Notes under the pieces: generated by a model
Databases searched by the model: none
Told to the model about the DNA's origin: nothing
What the model saw: the letters and a program-made list of their open reading frames with translations, nothing else
From: Microvirga puerhi
GTDB taxonomy: Bacteria; Pseudomonadota; Alphaproteobacteria; Rhizobiales; Beijerinckiaceae
Assembly (NCBI RefSeq): GCF_020089865.1
Contig: NZ_JAIRBM010000002.1
Coordinates: 248,001-312,000 of the forward strand
Length of the DNA: 64,000 nucleotides
Reading direction: 5' to 3'
Part shown: one piece after another, positions 60,403 to 64,000 of the stretch
How the letters are laid out: every line of letters begins with the position of its first letter
Numbering within the stretch: position 1 is the first letter of the stretch
Position numbers and translations under genes: made by a program

Positions 60403-61851
60403 GTGTCAGTGCTTACCAACATCGCTTCCCGGGCCGGATCCGCGGCGCAGTCGCTCTGGGAGGCCTCGGGGCAGCTCGTACAGCCGTCCCTGCGCCTCGG
60501 CGTCACGGGGCTTGCCCGGTCGGGCAAGACGGTCTTCACCACCGCGCTGGTGCATCATCTCACCCGTGGAACGAGCCTTCCCGCCTTCAGGGCCTCCGCC
60601 GAGGGCCGCATCCGGCGAGCGCATCTGGCCCATCAGCCTGACGATACGATTCCACGTTTTCCTTTCGAGGATCACATGGCGGCGCTGACTGATGAGCGCC
60701 GCTGGCCGCAATCGACCAACCGTATCAGCGAGTTGCGCGTCGATGTGGAGTACGAACGCAAGTCCGGCTGGCGCTCGGGGCCTGCGTCGCTGACCCTCGA
60801 CATCGTCGACTATCCCGGCGAATGGCTGCTCGACCTCGCGCTTCTCGATGCCGATTATGCACAATGGTCGCGCCAGACCGTGGAGGCGAGCCGCCGCCGT
60901 GATCGTTCCGCCATTGCAGCGCCATGGCACGCGGCGCTCGCGGAGTTCGGTCCGGACGATAAGGCGGACGAGATGCTGGCTGCCAGGGCCAGCGACGCCT
61001 TCAAGGCTTATCTTCTGGCGCTGCGTTCAAGCGAGGAGGCTGTCGCCACGACGCCACCGGGCCGCTTCCTGATGCCGGGCGATCTTGCGGGATCGCCCGC
61101 GCTGACCTTCGCGCCTCTCGATCTGAAGCCCGGGCAGGTGATCGCACCGGGAAGCTTCGCGGCTTTGATGGAGCGCCGCTTCGAAGCCTACAAATCTCAT
61201 GTGGTGAAGCCCTTCTTCCGCGACCATTTCCAGCGCATCGACCGCCAGATCGTCCTCGTCGACGTGCTCGCGGCTATCGATGCCGGTCCGGTGGCGCTGG
61301 CGGAACTCGAGGACGCTCTCGATCAGGTGCTGATGGCCTTTCGGGTCGGCCGCAACACCCTGCTGTCCCGCCTGTTCTCACCGCGGGCCGACCGGGTGCT
61401 CTTTGCAGCGACGAAGGCGGATCATATCCATCATACGGACCATGACAGGCTCGATGCGATCCTGCGCCTTCTCGTCAACCGCGCCGCGCGGCGCACGGAG
61501 GCAGCGGGCGCACGGGTCGGAACAGTCGCTCTGGCCTCGGTCAGGGCCACACGCGAGACGACTGTTCGGGAAGGGCGTGATACCCTGCGCGCCGTTGCGG
61601 GCGTACCGGAAGCGGGCGAGCGGGTCGGCAACGAGATCTTCGACGGGGAGACCGAGGCTGCCATTTTCCCGGGAGAACTGCCGGAGACGCCTGAAGCCGT
61701 CTTCCAGGGAGCGGTGCCTCCTGGTTCCTTGCGCTTTCCCCGATTCCGGCCGCCGAAAGTGCCGATCGATGCGGCCGGACGGATGGGGAAGATGCCTCAC
61801 ATCCGCCTGGACCGTGCCCTCGAATTCCTGCTGGGAGACCGCTTCGCATGA
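60403..61851 (+). CDS. ycjX: YcjX-family P-loop GTPase-like protein
   Basis: A 482-residue cytoplasmic protein of the YcjX (DUF463) family. Walker A is GLARSGKTVF (about residue 36); other motifs are TLDIVDYPGEWLLDLALL (switch region), FAATKADHIHHTDHDRL (Thr-Lys-Ala-Asp, as the G4 motif TKxD) and a Phe-rich C-terminal region (RFPRFRPPKVP). E. coli YcjX is part of the phage-shock/heat-shock regulon, its biochemical role is poorly defined. The start is GTG 60403. It overlaps ycjF by four bases (ATGA), so the two are coupled. Confidence 0.88.
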   Translation: MSVLTNIASRAGSAAQSLWEASGQLVQPSLRLGVTGLARSGKTVFTTALVHHLTRGTSLPAFRASAEGRIRRAHLAHQPDDTIPRFPFEDHMAALTDERRWPQSTNRISELRVDVEYERKSGWRSGPASLTLDIVDYPGEWLLDLALLDADYAQWSRQTVEASRRRDRSAIAAPWHAALAEFGPDDKADEMLAARASDAFKAYLLALRSSEEAVATTPPGRFLMPGDLAGSPALTFAPLDLKPGQVIAPGSFAALMERRFEAYKSHVVKPFFRDHFQRIDRQIVLVDVLAAIDAGPVALAELEDALDQVLMAFRVGRNTLLSRLFSPRADRVLFAATKADHIHHTDHDRLDAILRLLVNRAARRTEAAGARVGTVALASVRATRETTVREGRDTLRAVAGVPEAGERVGNEIFDGETEAAIFPGELPETPEAVFQGAVPPGSLRFPRFRPPKVPIDAAGRMGKMPHIRLDRALEFLLGDRFA

Positions 61852-62834
61852 GCCGCCAGCCTCGCGCCTTCCGTCTCGACGATCCTAATGTGGCCAGCGG
61901 TTCCGTCGTGGTGACGGATGAGCCTTTCGATGCCATCGAGGCGGCGGATGCCATTGTCGTTCCCATGGCCGAGAAGCGGCGCGCCCCGTGGCTCGGCGTC
62001 CTGATCTCGGCCCTGTCCGGATTGCTGGTGCTCGGCCTCGGCCTCGCTGTCGAGAAGCTGATCGTCGATCTATATGCCGTGGCGCCCTGGCTTGGCTGGG
62101 TCGCCTTGGCATTGACCGCCCTGGCGGTCCTTGCCTTCCTGGCGCTGATCGGCCGGGAGGTGAGGGGGATCTGGCGCGAGCAAGCCATTGAACGCCTGCG
62201 TGCGGCTGCCGTCGATGCCCTGGCGGTGAAGGACCACAAGGGCGCCAAGGCCATCGTGTCGGAACTTCTCAACCTCTACGGCTCCCGGGCGAGCGCCGTC
62301 CCTGGCAGCGCGCGGCTCATGAACGCAATGGAAGAGATCATCGATGCCGACGACCGTCTCGCCATGGCGGAGCGCGAGCTTCTCGCGCCACTCGACGCCC
62401 AGGCCAAGCGTGCCATCGCAGGCGCCGCGAAGCAGGTCTCCCTGGTGACGGCGGTGAGCCCGCGCGCCATCGTTGACGTAGCTTTCGTGATCTTCGCGGC
62501 GGTCCGTCTGCTACGGACGCTGGCACGGATCTATGGCGGACGGCCTGGATTCTTCGGGTTTCTGCGACTCGCTAAGGCGGCCTTCAATCACCTCGCCGTC
62601 ACCGGCGGTATGGCCGTGGGCGACAGCGTCCTGCAGCAGGTCCTCGGGCTCGGGCTCGCGGCCCGGATCTCTGCAAAGCTCGGGGAGGGCGTGCTGAACG
62701 GCCTTATGACCGCACGCTTCGGTCTGGCGGCCCTCTCCGTCTGCCGCCCGCTGCCCTTCATCAAGGAGGAGGCGCCGAAGATCGGTGACGTCGCCGGCGA
62801 GCTGGTAAGCCGCACGGAGGCGGCGGCGTCCTAA
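61848..62834 (+). CDS. ycjF: YcjF-family (DUF697) membrane protein
   Basis: A 328-residue inner-membrane protein of the YcjF/DUF697 family. Two helices near the N-terminus (LGVLISALSGLLVLGLGLAVEKLI and WLGWVALALTALAVLAFLALIG, about 45-105) are followed by a helical cytoplasmic domain and a hydrophobic C-terminal DUF697 region (ISAKLGEGVLNGLMTARFGLAALSVCRPLPF). It overlaps ycjX by four bases and always accompanies it in this group. It probably anchors YcjX at the membrane. It ends 24 bases from the convergent autotransporter gene. Confidence 0.88.
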   Translation: MSRQPRAFRLDDPNVASGSVVVTDEPFDAIEAADAIVVPMAEKRRAPWLGVLISALSGLLVLGLGLAVEKLIVDLYAVAPWLGWVALALTALAVLAFLALIGREVRGIWREQAIERLRAAAVDALAVKDHKGAKAIVSELLNLYGSRASAVPGSARLMNAMEEIIDADDRLAMAERELLAPLDAQAKRAIAGAAKQVSLVTAVSPRAIVDVAFVIFAAVRLLRTLARIYGGRPGFFGFLRLAKAAFNHLAVTGGMAVGDSVLQQVLGLGLAARISAKLGEGVLNGLMTARFGLAALSVCRPLPFIKEEAPKIGDVAGELVSRTEAAAS

Positions 62835-62857
62835 GCACCGCCGGCGACGCTGATTCT

Positions 62858-64000
62858 TCACCGCGTTTCGAATGTCCAGGTGAAGTTGCCTTTGAGGCTG
62901 TGCTCCTGCGCCCGCTGACCAATCTGGCCGGCGTAGTTCACCCCCAAGCTGATCGCCTCGGACGCCTGCCAGGCCAAGCCCGCCTCGGCAATGAGCGCAT
63001 CGCGGTCGACCGGTACCCCGGAGACCGCAAACGGCAGCGCCCCGCCGGCAAACGCCAGCAGCGCTTGCGGTTCGACATCGCCATAGGCATGCCGCCAGCC
63101 GACAAGCCCTTTCAGCATCAGCGGCACCTCTGCCGACAGCCGCGCCTCGGCTCTGAGGCCCAGTGTCGTGGTGCCGAGATCGTACGTGCGGCCATAGCCA
63201 GTCAGGGCAGCAGCCCCGCCCTGTTCCTGGAACCGCTCGGTGGACAGCCGCAGCACGGAGGCTCCGGCAAACGGCTCCAGTGCGATCTGGCCCAGTCCCA
63301 AGCGATAGCCGACCTCGCCGAAGCCCTGCAGGGTGCTGCCGTCATAGGAGGTGCGGGTGGCATCCGCATAAGCCGGGAAGCTGATCGTGCGGCTAACATC
63401 AAAGTCATGGCGGGTATACACTGCACCCAGGCGCAGGGTCAGCGCGCCCCAGCGGCCGGAGCCGTAGAGTGCGCCGAAGATGCTGTCCGTCGAGCCCGAC
63501 GACAGCCTGGCATCGACATCGAAGGAGGTCGAGAGATAACCACCGGCCAGGCCAAGCCGAATACCATCGGCGACTAAGGCATCGGCACCGAGAACAAAGC
63601 CGCCGGTGGTCGCATCAAGCGCTGCGGCATTGCCGTTGGTGCGGGTCTGGCTCCACGATCCAAAACCTTCACCCCATAAGGCATAGCGCGGTGCAACGGG
63701 CACCGGTGCGACGGCGACCGGGGCTACGGCCTGACCGGGGCGATCGGCGGCAAATGCCGCGGCATAGGCGCCTTGGGCCAAGAGCGGCAGGGACGCGCCG
63801 AGCAGAGGCTGGCGCAGCCGGTTGAGCAGAGCATTCTGGATCAGCTGCGCCTGGGCATAGCCGGTGGTGACCGCCGAGGCATGGGCTTCACCGGAGAGGG
63901 CATCGAAGGCTTGGCGGGCATCCTGCACGCTCGTGCTGGTCACGAGCGCTTTGTAGATCGGATTGGATGGGCCGAGCGCAGCGATGGCATCTGCGACCGC
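62858..64000 (-). CDS. Autotransporter outer-membrane beta-domain protein, C-terminal part only
   Basis: Partial gene: the frame stays open to the window edge, so the passenger domain lies beyond 64000. The visible 380 residues include the linker (ALGPSNPIYKALVTSTSVQ, then DALSGEAHASAVTTGY), an Ala-rich turn, and a beta-barrel (about the last 280 residues) with alternating strands such as YALWGEGFGSWSQT, RFQEQGGAAALTGYGRTYDLG and VPLMLKGLVGWRHAYGD. The C-terminus reads FTWTFETR, not ending in an aromatic residue as outer-membrane proteins usually do. The type V barrel exports the passenger to the cell surface. Confidence 0.88.
   Translation of the reverse strand, partial: AVADAIAALGPSNPIYKALVTSTSVQDARQAFDALSGEAHASAVTTGYAQAQLIQNALLNRLRQPLLGASLPLLAQGAYAAAFAADRPGQAVAPVAVAPVPVAPRYALWGEGFGSWSQTRTNGNAAALDATTGGFVLGADALVADGIRLGLAGGYLSTSFDVDARLSSGSTDSIFGALYGSGRWGALTLRLGAVYTRHDFDVSRTISFPAYADATRTSYDGSTLQGFGEVGYRLGLGQIALEPFAGASVLRLSTERFQEQGGAAALTGYGRTYDLGTTTLGLRAEARLSAEVPLMLKGLVGWRHAYGDVEPQALLAFAGGALPFAVSGVPVDRDALIAEAGLAWQASEAISLGVNYAGQIGQRAQEHSLKGNFTWTFETR

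Noticed and set aside
1..64000. Prophage, insertion sequence or integrative island
   Set aside because: No transposase, integrase, terminase, att-like direct repeats or tRNA was found, and composition looks uniform apart from short AT-rich promoter islands.

Overview
The window is a GC-rich chromosomal segment from an alphaproteobacterium, most likely order Hyphomicrobiales (Rhizobiales) and perhaps a Microvirga/Methylobacterium/Bosea-like genus. The order-level call rests on several things seen here: a giant growth-pole-ring-like coiled-coil protein, a LigD-family end-joining protein, a FixK/FNR box in front of ccoN, an MlaE permease with a fused STAS domain, a membrane urate hydroxylase (PuuD), and a palindrome resembling the short interspersed repeats of rhizobial genomes. 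The genus is a guess. I see no tRNA, rRNA, insertion sequence, CRISPR array or prophage, so this looks like ordinary core and semi-core chromosome.

Layout. 1-4.2 kb: the 5' end of ccoN (cbb3 oxidase) with its FixK box, two small unknown genes, an MscS-type channel and a GreA/GreB-like factor. 4.2-9.1 kb: a five-gene overlapping Liv-type ABC operon on the minus strand. 9.2-15.9 kb: an EamA transporter, an SMP-30 lactonase, a tandem UspA protein, a class III-like PPK2, a glutathione transferase, a GYD protein and a LigD-like protein that has phosphoesterase and polymerase domains but no ligase domain. 15.9-21.3 kb: an oligopeptide ABC operon (oppA, hairpin, oppB, oppC, fused oppDF) with a perfect inverted repeat in the oppA leader. 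21.4-25.2 kb: a divergent purine-catabolic cluster (puuD plus a GlcG-like gene; uraH plus a puuE-uraD fusion) that covers urate to allantoate. 25.5-29.3 kb: a DUF937 protein, a BON-LysM protein, a rhodanese and two c-type cytochromes. 29.4-33.1 kb: an XRE-cupin regulator with an EamA transporter, then an LpxH-like phosphoesterase overlapping a glycosyltransferase.

33.1-41.8 kb: a divergent ArsR/AHSA1 pair with an operator, a coiled-coil protein, an MFS transporter convergent with a dipeptide epimerase, and an Mla/MCE lipid transport operon (STAS-MlaE, MlaF, MlaD, auxiliary lipoprotein). 41.9-46.6 kb: one 1558-residue membrane-anchored protein with 22-residue helical repeats, best explained as a homologue of the Agrobacterium growth pole ring protein. 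46.9-56.5 kb: a 2Fe-2S ferredoxin, a UspA protein, a CoxE-type VWA protein, a Kef-type antiporter, a PLP trans-sulfuration enzyme, a ClpP-like periplasmic protein, a MoxR ATPase, a SixA-type phosphatase and an unknown protein with a phage-P5-like segment. 56.7-60.2 kb: a large RTX protein with 14 propeller-like repeats. 60.4-64 kb: ycjX-ycjF and the C-terminal part of an autotransporter cut by the window edge.

Working together: the clearest functional units are the Liv and Opp importers, the urate pathway, the Mla operon, the MoxR/VWA pair (split by about 4.4 kb) and the ycjXF pair. The most interesting items are the growth-pole-ring-like protein, the 14-repeat RTX protein, the ligase-less LigD and a set of inverted repeats placed on or close to start codons.
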